Positions 41,638 through 49,723 of a stretch of 64,000 bases of DNA are shown one piece after another; the first letter of the stretch is position 1; each line of letters starts with the position of its first letter. A model generated the notes under the pieces. That model made no database searches and had not been told where the DNA came from. It was given only the letters and a program-made list of their open reading frames with translations. A program made the translations under genes and the position numbers. Source of the stretch: an uncultured Eubacteriales bacterium (GTDB lineage: Bacteria > Bacillota > Clostridia > Christensenellales > Aristaeellaceae); NCBI GenBank assembly GCA_902789365.1, contig CADANQ010000002.1:43769-107768 (forward strand). The letters run 5' to 3'.

Positions 41638-42162
41638 TCAGCGAACTGCCCGGCGGATCACCTTCATGTGCTGGAGCACCCGTTCGGCGATCAGCCCCGT
41701 AAGTCCTCCGGTCAGCATGCCCACCAGCATCAGGATCCCCATATAGAACACCATGTTCACCCCGGTCACCGTCAGCATGCACATAATCACCTGGCCCACG
41801 TTGTGCCCCGCGCCGCCGGCCATGGAGACCACCGTCGGCGCCAGGTCCTTATCCCGGCTGAGGAGGGCCATCAGCGCCGTCGAGACGGTTCCGCCGGCAA
41901 AGGCAAACCACATGGGCATCGAAAACAGGCCCGCCCCGAACATCATGGCGGACAGCGTCACCTTGACCGCCATCAGCAGGAAAGCCGCCGGGATGTCCAG
42001 CATATAGACCGCGAAGATCAGCACGCTGTTGCTCAGGCCCAGCTTGATCCCCGGCACCCCGAAGCTGAAGGGGATCAGGCTTTCGACAAACCCGAGGATC
42101 AGCATGATCGCGGTAAGCAGCCCGCACAGCGTCAGGCGCACGTTTTTTTCCCGCGCGGTCAT
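41638..42162 (-). CDS. Gx transporter family membrane protein (heptaprenyl diphosphate synthase component I-like)
   Basis: 174 residues from ATG 42162 (GGAGAAG eight bases before; a further ATG eight codons upstream has no site). About five hydrophobic segments. The motifs LGFVESLIPF, GIKLGLSNSVLIFAVYML and GGAGHNVGQ are those of the Gx_transp family, found as S-component-like membrane proteins and historically named heptaprenyl diphosphate synthase component I. In many Clostridia it adjoins rnf, apbE or FAD-related genes; none of these are here. Probable small-molecule uptake. Confidence 0.85.
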   Translation of the reverse strand: MTAREKNVRLTLCGLLTAIMLILGFVESLIPFSFGVPGIKLGLSNSVLIFAVYMLDIPAAFLLMAVKVTLSAMMFGAGLFSMPMWFAFAGGTVSTALMALLSRDKDLAPTVVSMAGGAGHNVGQVIMCMLTVTGVNMVFYMGILMLVGMLTGGLTGLIAERVLQHMKVIRRAVR

Positions 42163-42269
42163 TGTTTTTCTTCTCCGCCTGTTCATCCGGTCAGTGTGTC
42201 CGTCCGTTCTTTTATTTGCGTACAGATTACACCCATTCCGCCGCCTTCGTCAAGGCCGGTCGGGCGGCA

Positions 42270-42297
42270 TTGCTTTTTCCGGATTCTCTGGTATAAT
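42270..42297 (+). promoter_or_regulatory. Promoter of trkA-trkH
   Basis: TTGCTT (42270-42275), 16 bases, TATAAT (42292-42297), with TGG before the -10. Leader of about 100 bases. Confidence 0.75.
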
Positions 42298-42402
42298 ATT
42301 ATAAGAAGCGCAAATAAGCTCCGCGCCTTTCGCGGGAATATGATTTGGCTTCCGGGAACCCGCAACGGCGTTCCGTTTCACGGTTCGGGGAGATATCGCA
42401 TT

Positions 42403-43770
42403 ATGAAGATCATTGTTATCGGCGACGGCAAAGTCGGCTTCACTCTCACGGAGGTGCTGACCAGAGAAGGGCACGACGTCACGGTGATTGACAACCGCAA
42501 GGAAGTCCTTTCCGCCGCGGAAGAACGCCTGGACGTCATGGTCATCGGCGGCAACGGCGCCAGCGCGTCGGTCCTGAAGCAGGCCGGGGTGCAGCAGGCA
42601 AACCTGCTGATCTCCGTCACCGCCCGGGACGAGGTAAACATGCTGTGCTGCATGCTGGCAAGAAAGCTCGGCTGTCAGCACACCATTGCCCGGGTCAGGG
42701 AAGCGGATTATACGAATCTTTATTATCTCCTGCGGGACGAACTGGGCCTGAGCATGGTGGTGAACCCGGAGCGCTCCGCCGCCCGGGAGATTTTCGGCCT
42801 CATCCGCTATCCTTCCCTGCTCAAGCGCGACCTGATCGCCAAGGGCCGGGCGGAAATCGTGGAAATGCCGGTCCGCCCCGGCGGCAAGCTGGACGGGCTC
42901 AGGCTGGTGGATATGTACGGCATGATCAAGACCCGGGTCCTCGTATGCGCGGTGGAAAGGCGCAGCGAGGTCTTCATCCCCGACGGCAGATTTACCCTGA
43001 AGGGGGACGACCGCATCTGGGTAACCGCCCCGTCCGAGCACCTTCTCTCCTTTATCCGCTATACCGGCATGGAGACCTCCCGTCCCCGTTCCGTGATGAT
43101 CCTCGGCGGCAGCCTCATCGGTTTTTATCTGGCCCAGATGCTCCTGAAAACCGGCATCGACGTCAAGCTTCTGGACATCGACAAGGCCCAGTGCGAGTCC
43201 CTGTCGGAAAGCCTGGACGGGCTGACCGTGGTCAACGACGACGCCACCAATCTGTCCGTCCTGCTCAACGAGGGCATCGAGGAAAGCGACGCGGTGGTAT
43301 CCCTCCTGAATTATGACGAGCAGAACATCGTCATCAGCATGTTCGCCAACGACATCCATGTGCCCAAGGTGATCACCAAGATCAACCGCACCGAATATTC
43401 CGACATCCTCCGCAAGGCCGGGATCGAATGCGTGATTACTCCCAGGATCCTTTGCACCAGCGACATCCTGCGCCATGTCCGGGCAGCCGAAAGCCGGCAG
43501 GACAGCGAGGTTCTGGCCCTGCACCGGATGGTCGAAAACCAGGTGGAGGCCCTGGAATTCCGGGCGTCGTCCAAAACCTGGTACCTTGACGTGCCGCTGA
43601 AAAACGTCCCCCTGAAAAAAGACATCCTGATCGCGGCCATCGGCCGCAGCGGCGCCGTAATCATCCCCGGCGGCGATTCCTCCTTCCTCGAGGGGGACAC
43701 GGTGGTCATCGTCGTCAAGAGCGATATGAGCCTGATCAATTTTAACGATATTTTTTCAAAACAGCCCTGA
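42403..43770 (+). CDS. trkA: Trk potassium channel regulatory subunit TrkA
   Basis: 455 residues from ATG 42403; the very long frame upstream is antisense to the secreted-protein and Gx genes. Two tandem RCK units: GDGKVGFTLTEVL (NAD/ATP-binding Rossmann) with a TrkA_C domain, then ILGGSLIGFYLAQML with a second TrkA_C domain, as in peripheral Trk subunits. It gates the TrkH channel in response to nucleotide binding, on the cytoplasmic face. trkH begins 12 bases after its stop. Confidence 0.95.
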   Translation: MKIIVIGDGKVGFTLTEVLTREGHDVTVIDNRKEVLSAAEERLDVMVIGGNGASASVLKQAGVQQANLLISVTARDEVNMLCCMLARKLGCQHTIARVREADYTNLYYLLRDELGLSMVVNPERSAAREIFGLIRYPSLLKRDLIAKGRAEIVEMPVRPGGKLDGLRLVDMYGMIKTRVLVCAVERRSEVFIPDGRFTLKGDDRIWVTAPSEHLLSFIRYTGMETSRPRSVMILGGSLIGFYLAQMLLKTGIDVKLLDIDKAQCESLSESLDGLTVVNDDATNLSVLLNEGIEESDAVVSLLNYDEQNIVISMFANDIHVPKVITKINRTEYSDILRKAGIECVITPRILCTSDILRHVRAAESRQDSEVLALHRMVENQVEALEFRASSKTWYLDVPLKNVPLKKDILIAAIGRSGAVIIPGGDSSFLEGDTVVIVVKSDMSLINFNDIFSKQP

Positions 43771-43782
43771 TGGAGTTTGGCA

Positions 43783-45243
43783 ATGAACTACCGCATGATC
43801 ATCCGTTACCTGGCGTTCACCCTGCTGATCACCGCCGCGTTTATGCTTCCGGCTCTGGTCATCAGCCTTTGCCTGCGCGAAACCCGGTCCGCCATGGCCT
43901 TCGGGGTCTGTATTCTGGTCCTTGTCGCCGTCTGTGTTCCCATCGCGGTTTTTCGGCCGAAGCGCACCGTGATGCGCGCCCGGGAGGGCTATATCATCAC
44001 AGGCCTGTGCTGGTTTCTGGTGTCCATGGCCGGCGCAGCGCCCTTTGTCATCAGCGGCTGCATCCCCAGCTTTACGGACGCCCTGTTCGAGGCGGCCAGC
44101 GGCTTTACCACCACCGGCGCCAGCATCCTCAGCGATCTTGATCCGCTGCCCAAAGGCATCCTGTACTGGCGCTCCTTCAGCCACTGGCTGGGCGGCATGG
44201 GCGTTCTGGTCTTCCTGCTGGCCCTCTCCCCCTCCGACTTCAACGGCGACAGCCTGTTCATCATGCGCGCCGAATCCCCCGGGCCCCAGGTTTCCAAGCT
44301 GGTGCCCAAAACGCGTCAAAGCGCCCAGATCCTCTACAAGATTTATGTGGGCATGACAGCCGCCGAGATCCTCATGCTGCTCCTCGGCGGCATGGAGGTG
44401 TTCGACGCCGTCACCATTTCCTTCGCCACCGCCGGCACCGGCGGGTTTGCGGTGCGCAGCAGCGGCATGGCCTCCTACACCCCCTATATGCAGTGGGTCA
44501 TCGCCTCCTTCATGGTCCTTTTCGGCGTCAACTTCGGCATCTATTATCTGTGCATCATGCGGTCCTTCAAAAGGATCCGCCGGAACGACGAAATGCGCGT
44601 CTACCTGGCTTTGGTGGTCCTGTCGACCCTTGTCATCACGCTGCGCATCCTCCCGATGTATCAGGGCGACATGGCCGAAGCCTCACGCCACGCCTTTTTC
44701 CAGGTGGCGTCCATCATTTCCACCACGGGCTTCGCCTCCGCTGATTTCAACGTCTGGCCCACCGTATGCAAAACCATCCTGGTGGTCCTGATGTTCATCG
44801 GGGCCAGCGCCGGCTCCACCGCGGGCGGCGTCAAGGTAAGCCGCCTGGTGATTCTGGCCAAATCCCTGAGGCAGAACATGAAAAAGCTGCTCCACCCCAA
44901 CACCGTATCCAAGGTGCACATGGACGGCGACGTGGTGTCAGACAGCACGGTCAATTTTGTCTTCATCTATTTTGCGGCCTACGTCTTCATTCTTCTTATT
45001 TCCCTGCTGGTCGTCTCCTGGGACGGCCTCAGCTTTGAAGCCACCGTCACCGGCGTCCTGGCCTGCCTCAACAACGTGGGGCCCGGCCTGGGCGAGGTGG
45101 GCCCCCTGGGCAATTACGCCTCCCTTGGCATCGCCAGCAAAATCTGCCTCACCCTGGACATGATCATCGGAAGGCTCGAGATATTCCCGGTGCTGATGCT
45201 GCTTCTCCGTTCCAACTGGAAGAGGTCGAGGATCAGGGAGTAA
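43783..45243 (+). CDS. trkH: Trk potassium channel membrane subunit TrkH
   Basis: 486 residues from ATG 43783, eight bases after GGAG (a TTG six bases earlier is a weaker choice). Four pore-loop motifs with the conserved filter glycines are visible: GFTTTGAS, ATAGTGGF, ISTTGFAS, and NNVGPGLG, with about ten membrane helices. It moves potassium (with Trk-type H+ or membrane-potential coupling) inward, gated by TrkA. A terminator lies 114 bases downstream, past a heptamer repeat. Confidence 0.95.
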   Translation: MNYRMIIRYLAFTLLITAAFMLPALVISLCLRETRSAMAFGVCILVLVAVCVPIAVFRPKRTVMRAREGYIITGLCWFLVSMAGAAPFVISGCIPSFTDALFEAASGFTTTGASILSDLDPLPKGILYWRSFSHWLGGMGVLVFLLALSPSDFNGDSLFIMRAESPGPQVSKLVPKTRQSAQILYKIYVGMTAAEILMLLLGGMEVFDAVTISFATAGTGGFAVRSSGMASYTPYMQWVIASFMVLFGVNFGIYYLCIMRSFKRIRRNDEMRVYLALVVLSTLVITLRILPMYQGDMAEASRHAFFQVASIISTTGFASADFNVWPTVCKTILVVLMFIGASAGSTAGGVKVSRLVILAKSLRQNMKKLLHPNTVSKVHMDGDVVSDSTVNFVFIYFAAYVFILLISLLVVSWDGLSFEATVTGVLACLNNVGPGLGEVGPLGNYASLGIASKICLTLDMIIGRLEIFPVLMLLLRSNWKRSRIRE

Positions 45244-45263
45244 GAGCGGAGGTTAAGAGCAGA

Positions 45264-45319
45264 GAGTGAAGAGTGGAGAGTGAAGAGTGAAGAGTGAAGA
45301 GTGAAGAGTGAAGAGTGAA
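45264..45319 (+). repeat. Eight tandem copies of the heptamer GAGTGAA
   Basis: 56 bases between trkH and its terminator made of eight consecutive 7-base units; only the second unit carries a substitution (GAGTGGA). Looks like slippage-generated DNA in a spacer. Confidence 0.95.
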
Positions 45320-45356
45320 GTTTTGGAATGGTTTTGATGTGCTCCGGGAACCGGAC

Positions 45357-45402
45357 AAAGGCCCGCGGCGCGGTGTGCGATCCGTGCCGCGGGCCTTTTT
45401 TT
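45357..45402 (+). terminator. Intrinsic terminator of trkAH
   Basis: A 13-bp perfect stem (45357-45369 with 45386-45398) extended by four more pairs including one G-T, eight-base loop, then TTTTTTTA. Confidence 0.94.
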
Positions 45403-45430
45403 ATTTCCGGATACGCGAAAGCGCGGCTGT

Positions 45431-46552
45431 TCACGCTTTCATCTCATGAACGATCCTTGAAATGACGTCCGCTGTCCGTCGGATTTCCTCCGGAGTGTTT
45501 TCCCTGCCGAGGGTAAAACGGATGCTTTCGGCGGCTTCTTTCTCGCTCAGTCCCATGGCGGTGAGGACGTGGCTGGTTTCCACCACGCCGGCGGTGCAGG
45601 CCGACCCGGCGGAGGCGGCGATGCCTTCCATGTCCAGGCGCATCAGCAAAGCGCTTCCGTCGATCCCGGGAAAACGGATATTGGCGTTGCATAAAAGGCG
45701 GCCCTCCGCCCTGCCGTTCAGCACGGCCTCCGGCACCCGCTCGCGGACAAGGCAAACCAGGCTGTCCCGCATTTCGCGGATACGCTTTCCCTCGTCCGCC
45801 ATCTCCTCAACGGCTTCCTCCAGGGCTGCGGCCATGCCCACGCATCCCGCAGGGTTCTCGGTCCCCGGCCGCAGGCCCCTCTGCTGGAGGCCGCCGTAAA
45901 TCAGGTTCCCGATTCTGATCCCCGAACGGACATACAGAATGCCGATGCCCTTGGGACCGCCGAATTTGTGGGCCGAGGCCGAAAGCAGACCGCATCCGAG
46001 GCTGTCCGCGTTCACAGGGATCTGTCCCAGGGCCTGTACGGCATCGGTGTGGAAAGGGATGCCCCTTTCCCTGAGTTTTTCTCCGATCTCCTTCACGGGC
46101 TGGATGACCCCGGTTTCGTTGTTGGCGGTCATCACCGATACCAGGCCGGTCTCCGGGCCGACCCTGTCCAGTACGTCCTCCGCCCTGACGGCCCCGTCCC
46201 GCCCGGGCAGGACCCGGTCTACCCGGATTCCCCGCTTTTCCAGGGCTTTAAATGCGTTCAGGGCCGCGTGATGCTCGATCGCGGTGGTGACGCAGTGACA
46301 TGACGGCATGCACATGATCGCCCAGGTATCGCTTTCGGAGCCGCCGGAAGTAAAATAGACCTCCCCCGGCTTCGCGCCGATCAGGGCGGCGATCGTTTCC
46401 CGGCTTTCCTCCACGGCCCGGCGCGCTTCCCGGCCGAAGGAATGCGCCGAAGACGCGTTCCCCCGGCCGTCCTTCAGCCAGGGCATCATTTTTTCCAGCG
46501 CTTTTTCCCTCAGGGGCGACGTCGCCGCGTGATCCAGATAGATCCTGTCCAT
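45431..46552 (-). CDS. Cysteine desulfurase (NifS/IscS family)
   Basis: 373 residues. Class V aminotransferase fold with the PLP lysine in SAHKFGGPKG and the catalytic cysteine loop SAGSACTAG; YLDHAATSPL at the N-terminus is standard. It releases sulfur from cysteine as an enzyme-bound persulfide for FeS clusters and tRNA thiolation. No iscU/sufU follows, so it may act as a dedicated tRNA thiolation donor (to MnmA or ThiI) rather than general FeS assembly; that part is inference. It is the last gene of the motor-scpAB operon, 41 bases after scpB. Confidence 0.93.
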   Translation of the reverse strand: MDRIYLDHAATSPLREKALEKMMPWLKDGRGNASSAHSFGREARRAVEESRETIAALIGAKPGEVYFTSGGSESDTWAIMCMPSCHCVTTAIEHHAALNAFKALEKRGIRVDRVLPGRDGAVRAEDVLDRVGPETGLVSVMTANNETGVIQPVKEIGEKLRERGIPFHTDAVQALGQIPVNADSLGCGLLSASAHKFGGPKGIGILYVRSGIRIGNLIYGGLQQRGLRPGTENPAGCVGMAAALEEAVEEMADEGKRIREMRDSLVCLVRERVPEAVLNGRAEGRLLCNANIRFPGIDGSALLMRLDMEGIAASAGSACTAGVVETSHVLTAMGLSEKEAAESIRFTLGRENTPEEIRRTADVISRIVHEMKA

Positions 46553-46593
46553 TTTTTCCGCACCCCAAACTTTCCGGTAAACCCGGCAAAATC

Positions 46594-47139
46594 TCAGGGG
46601 ACCAGGTCCTCCCCCTCCTGCTCGTCGTCCCCGTCCGGCTTTTCGGGCAGGTCCGCAATGGATCCGAGCCCGAAATGGGACAGGAAATGCTCCGTCGTCC
46701 CGTACAGGATCGGCCTGCCCAGGGTCTCCTTGCGGCCCACTTCCTCAATCAGGTCCTTGCTGACCAGGGACTGGATGGAATAATCGCATTTCACCCCGCG
46801 GATCGCTTCCACCTCCAGCTTGGTCACCGGCTGCTTGTAGGCCACGATGGACAGCGTCTCCAGCGCCGCCTGGGACAAGGACTGCTTCTGCACCGGCTGA
46901 AGCATTTTTTCGATATACGGCGCCCATTCGGCCCGGGTCGTCAGCTGCGCCTGGGATCCGAAGCGCTTGATGCACACGCCCCGGTTGTTCCGGTCCATAT
47001 CCTCGGTCAGGTAGTCCAGGGCCTGGATGACCTCCAGCTCCGTGGATTCCAGCCCCTTGCTCAGGGCCTGGATCTCCACCGCCTCGCCTGTCACAAACAG
47101 GATCGCTTCGATGATATGCCCCAGTGTTTCGATGGTCAT
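46594..47139 (-). CDS. scpB: Segregation and condensation protein B
   Basis: 181 residues, the usual size. Two winged-helix units; family motifs include HIIEAILFVTGEAVE, ALETLSIVAYKQPVTKLEVE and EVGRKETLGRPILYGTT. With ScpA it forms the kleisin complex that binds SMC and compacts and segregates the chromosome. Four-base overlap with scpA. smc is not in the window. Confidence 0.96.
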   Translation of the reverse strand: MTIETLGHIIEAILFVTGEAVEIQALSKGLESTELEVIQALDYLTEDMDRNNRGVCIKRFGSQAQLTTRAEWAPYIEKMLQPVQKQSLSQAALETLSIVAYKQPVTKLEVEAIRGVKCDYSIQSLVSKDLIEEVGRKETLGRPILYGTTEHFLSHFGLGSIADLPEKPDGDDEQEGEDLVP

Positions 47140-47888
47140 TCGGTCGTCTCCTTTGGCGTTTCTTCTTTTCTGTCCGCCGCGGTCACCACGATATCGTCAT
47201 AGACCCCTTCCTGCTTTACGTCCACCCTTCCCAGGCGGATCAGCTCCAGCAGGGCCAGGAACAGGGTGACCACCTCGTCCCTGGTGGGTTCGGGCGAAAA
47301 CAGGTCGTAAAACTTTACGCTGCCTCCCCGCACCCGGCGAAGGATGTGTTTTATGCACCCGGGCACGTCGTAGGCGTCCCGGATAATGCGGCGGGTGACA
47401 AAGGCGTTCTCCTCCCCCGTGCGCTTTTCGGCCCGCTTCACCACCCTTTTGAATGCTTCCAGCAATCCTTCCAGGCTGAGGCCGGTCAGTTCAAACGTGG
47501 GGGGCGGCAGGGGGTATTCCTCCGGCAGCTTGGCAAACATCCTTGAGGCGGCTTCCTCCAGGGCGTGAAGCTCCTCCGAGGCCTTCTTGAACCGCTGGTA
47601 TTCCTCCAATTGCCTGATCAGGGCCTGCTCCGGGTCCTCCTCGTCCTCCGGCGCCGGGGGCTTGGGCAGCAGGGACCGGCTTTTGATCTCCACCAGCGTC
47701 GCCGCCATATCGATGAAGGCGCTGGCGTCGTCCATGTCCAGGTCGTCGGCCTCCCGAACCGACCGGATATACTGGTCGGTCACGTCGGACACAAAAATAT
47801 CCCGGATATCCACCTTGGCCTTCCCGATCAGGAAGAGGAGCATATCCAGGGGACCCTCGAAATCTTTCAGATGCAGTGTCAGTGCCAT
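47136..47888 (-). CDS. scpA: Segregation and condensation protein A (kleisin)
   Basis: 250 residues. N-terminal DFEGPLDMLLFLIGKAKVDI is the ScpA hallmark; the acidic, coiled middle and a C-terminal winged helix with DEVVTLFLALLELIRLGRV follow. Kleisin bridging the SMC heads. One base separates it from the site-2 protease gene upstream, an order (S2P, scpA, scpB) common in Firmicutes. Confidence 0.96.
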   Translation of the reverse strand: MALTLHLKDFEGPLDMLLFLIGKAKVDIRDIFVSDVTDQYIRSVREADDLDMDDASAFIDMAATLVEIKSRSLLPKPPAPEDEEDPEQALIRQLEEYQRFKKASEELHALEEAASRMFAKLPEEYPLPPPTFELTGLSLEGLLEAFKRVVKRAEKRTGEENAFVTRRIIRDAYDVPGCIKHILRRVRGGSVKFYDLFSPEPTRDEVVTLFLALLELIRLGRVDVKQEGVYDDIVVTAADRKEETPKETTE

Positions 47889-47889
47889 A

Positions 47890-48696
47890 TCACGCCATCC
47901 CGAAAAGCGGCAGGAAAATCCAGAGCAGGGCGGTCTGGACGCCGTTGGCCGCGTAATAAAGCGCGTAGCTCAACCAGTGAGTGGTATAGTTCAGCACCAG
48001 CAGGATCAGCATGGAGATTCTCAGTGCCTGCGGGGTTATCCGCCACCTGCCCCTGAAAAACAGGTTATTGGCCAGACGGTATCCGTCCAGCGGAGGAAAA
48101 GGCAGGAGGTTGAAGATCGCAAGGCCCATGTTCAGCGTGCAGCAAACGCCGAAAAAGCGCAGAAGATACACAAGCCAAATCCGGTTTACCATGCCGTAGT
48201 CCGCAAGGCTCTTCAGGTAGGATTCGATGCTTTCCCCGCTGAAAAGGCTTGCGCGCATCAGAAGCCTTGATGCGGATTCCCCGTTGACCCTGGAAATCGT
48301 CTCAAGCGTATCGTTGGGGCACATCACCCTGACGCAGACAACGGACAGCGCCGTCCCCAGGATGAAAAGAAGAAGGTTCACCGTAATCCCGGCCGCGCTG
48401 ACAAGGATATCGTCCCTTCTGGGGTTTCTGAAGTTCCTTGGGTTCACCGGCACCGGCCTCGCCCAGCCGATCCCCAATAAGAACATGCTGGCTGTACCGA
48501 TGGGGTCCAGATGCGCGAGGGGATTGAAGGACAGGCGTCCCATCATTTGGGCGGTAGGGTCGCCGCAGCGCAAAGCCACATAGCCGTGGCCCAGCTCGTG
48601 AAGGACAAGCGCGCAGACCACCGCCGGAATGGTGTAAAGAAGCTCGATCAGGAATCCCAGGGGATCGGACTTGATCGAATCCAGATGAAGCAGCAT
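47890..48696 (-). CDS. Site-2 protease family membrane metalloprotease (M50)
   Basis: 268 residues, about six membrane segments. Zinc motif HELGH at 33-37 in the first core helix and the third zinc-ligand region NLLPFPPLDGYRL near residue 200 match M50 peptidases of the YwhC/rhomboid-like small type. It cleaves membrane-embedded substrates; substrates of this small subgroup are not known. There is no PDZ domain, so it is not RseP. It sits between the motor pair and scpA, 30 bases after the OmpA gene. Confidence 0.9.
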   Translation of the reverse strand: MLLHLDSIKSDPLGFLIELLYTIPAVVCALVLHELGHGYVALRCGDPTAQMMGRLSFNPLAHLDPIGTASMFLLGIGWARPVPVNPRNFRNPRRDDILVSAAGITVNLLLFILGTALSVVCVRVMCPNDTLETISRVNGESASRLLMRASLFSGESIESYLKSLADYGMVNRIWLVYLLRFFGVCCTLNMGLAIFNLLPFPPLDGYRLANNLFFRGRWRITPQALRISMLILLVLNYTTHWLSYALYYAANGVQTALLWIFLPLFGMA

Positions 48697-48726
48697 GTTT
48701 TCCTCTCCGAATAAGGTTTGTTATGA

Positions 48727-49722
48727 TCAGTATATCCCGTCCTCGCCCAGCAGGCGGTTCAGTTCGTCGATCATCTCGGCGTCCCGCATGCTGAACTTGA
48801 ACACCACGCGCCTGGAGGCCGTCTTGTCTTCCACCCCGTTGACCATGATCGGGTCCGCCGAGGAGCGGCTGGACACGGTCAGCAGGGACTGCAGCAGCGT
48901 TCTCTGTTCGCCGGTCAGTCCGGGCACGGTCAGGCAGTACCTTGCCACCACCACCGCCCGGTCCGTGGCGTACCCGATGTTTCGGTCATAGGTGCCGGTG
49001 GAATCGGCGTGGCCCTCGATTACGATTTCCGCCACATAATCCCTGTACTCCGGTCGGAGGAGCACGCTGAGATACACCGGCAGGAAACGGTTCAGGAACG
49101 CCTGGCCTTCCGGCGTAATGGTGGACGAGGCGCTGTCGAACAGGATGGAGCCCTGCAGCACGATGGCGCCGGTGGAATCCACGCTTGTGGAGAAGCCCGC
49201 CCGGGAAAGGGCGGAGGAAAGCGTCTGGATAATCTCCGCCTTGACGCCGATCAGGGATTCGATGCGGGCCTGCTGCGCCGCCAGCTTCGCTTCCTGCTCG
49301 CCCAGCAGGGTCTGCATGGCCGCCAGCTTGTCCCTTTCCTCGTTCAATTGCAGCTGCAGCGCGTTCAGCTCCTCTTCCTTGGACAAAAGGGCCGTCCTCG
49401 CCGCGTTCAGTTCCTCTTCCTGGACGTCCAGCTGCACCTGGATCTGGGCCAGCTCCTCTTCCTTGCCCATCAGGGTGACGTTAAGGGCGTTCACTTCCTC
49501 TTCCTTCTGGGCCAGGACCACCTGCTGACGCTCAAGCTCGGCCTGCTGCGCTGCCAGCTGGTCGGTTTTGATCTTCAGCATGTTATAGTACTGGTACACG
49601 CTGTAGCACACCGCCAGAACGAATACCAGCAGCAGGGAGGCCATCATATCCGAATAGGATATCCAGTGCGATCCGGAATCCGTCTTCCCGCCCCTTCTGG
49701 CGGAATTGTGGGAACGAACCAT
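48727..49722 (-). CDS. OmpA/MotB-like stator protein with long coiled coil (ZorB-like)
   Basis: 331 residues from ATG 49722, set by GGGGAGG upstream; a longer frame would run far into the preceding gene. One membrane helix (about 22-46) carries Asp25 in SYSDMMASLL, the position of the proton-conducting aspartate of MotB/ZorB. A very regular heptad coiled coil with EEELN repeats spans about 47-160, then an OmpA peptidoglycan-binding domain (about 180-300) with IEGHADSTG and ATDRAVVVAR. It should anchor to the wall outside the membrane and form an ion-driven motor with the next gene upstream. The long coiled coil is unlike flagellar MotB. Confidence 0.85.
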   Translation of the reverse strand: MVRSHNSARRGGKTDSGSHWISYSDMMASLLLVFVLAVCYSVYQYYNMLKIKTDQLAAQQAELERQQVVLAQKEEEVNALNVTLMGKEEELAQIQVQLDVQEEELNAARTALLSKEEELNALQLQLNEERDKLAAMQTLLGEQEAKLAAQQARIESLIGVKAEIIQTLSSALSRAGFSTSVDSTGAIVLQGSILFDSASSTITPEGQAFLNRFLPVYLSVLLRPEYRDYVAEIVIEGHADSTGTYDRNIGYATDRAVVVARYCLTVPGLTGEQRTLLQSLLTVSSRSSADPIMVNGVEDKTASRRVVFKFSMRDAEMIDELNRLLGEDGIY

Positions 49723-49723
49723 C

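Noticed and set aside
40693..42402. 570-codon extension in front of trkA
   Set aside because: Open only because it is antisense to the secreted-protein and Gx-transporter genes; the TrkA Rossmann motif begins at the ATG at 42403 and a promoter lies at 42270-42297.
45264..45319. CRISPR array
   Set aside because: Units are seven bases and directly adjacent with no spacers; no cas genes.
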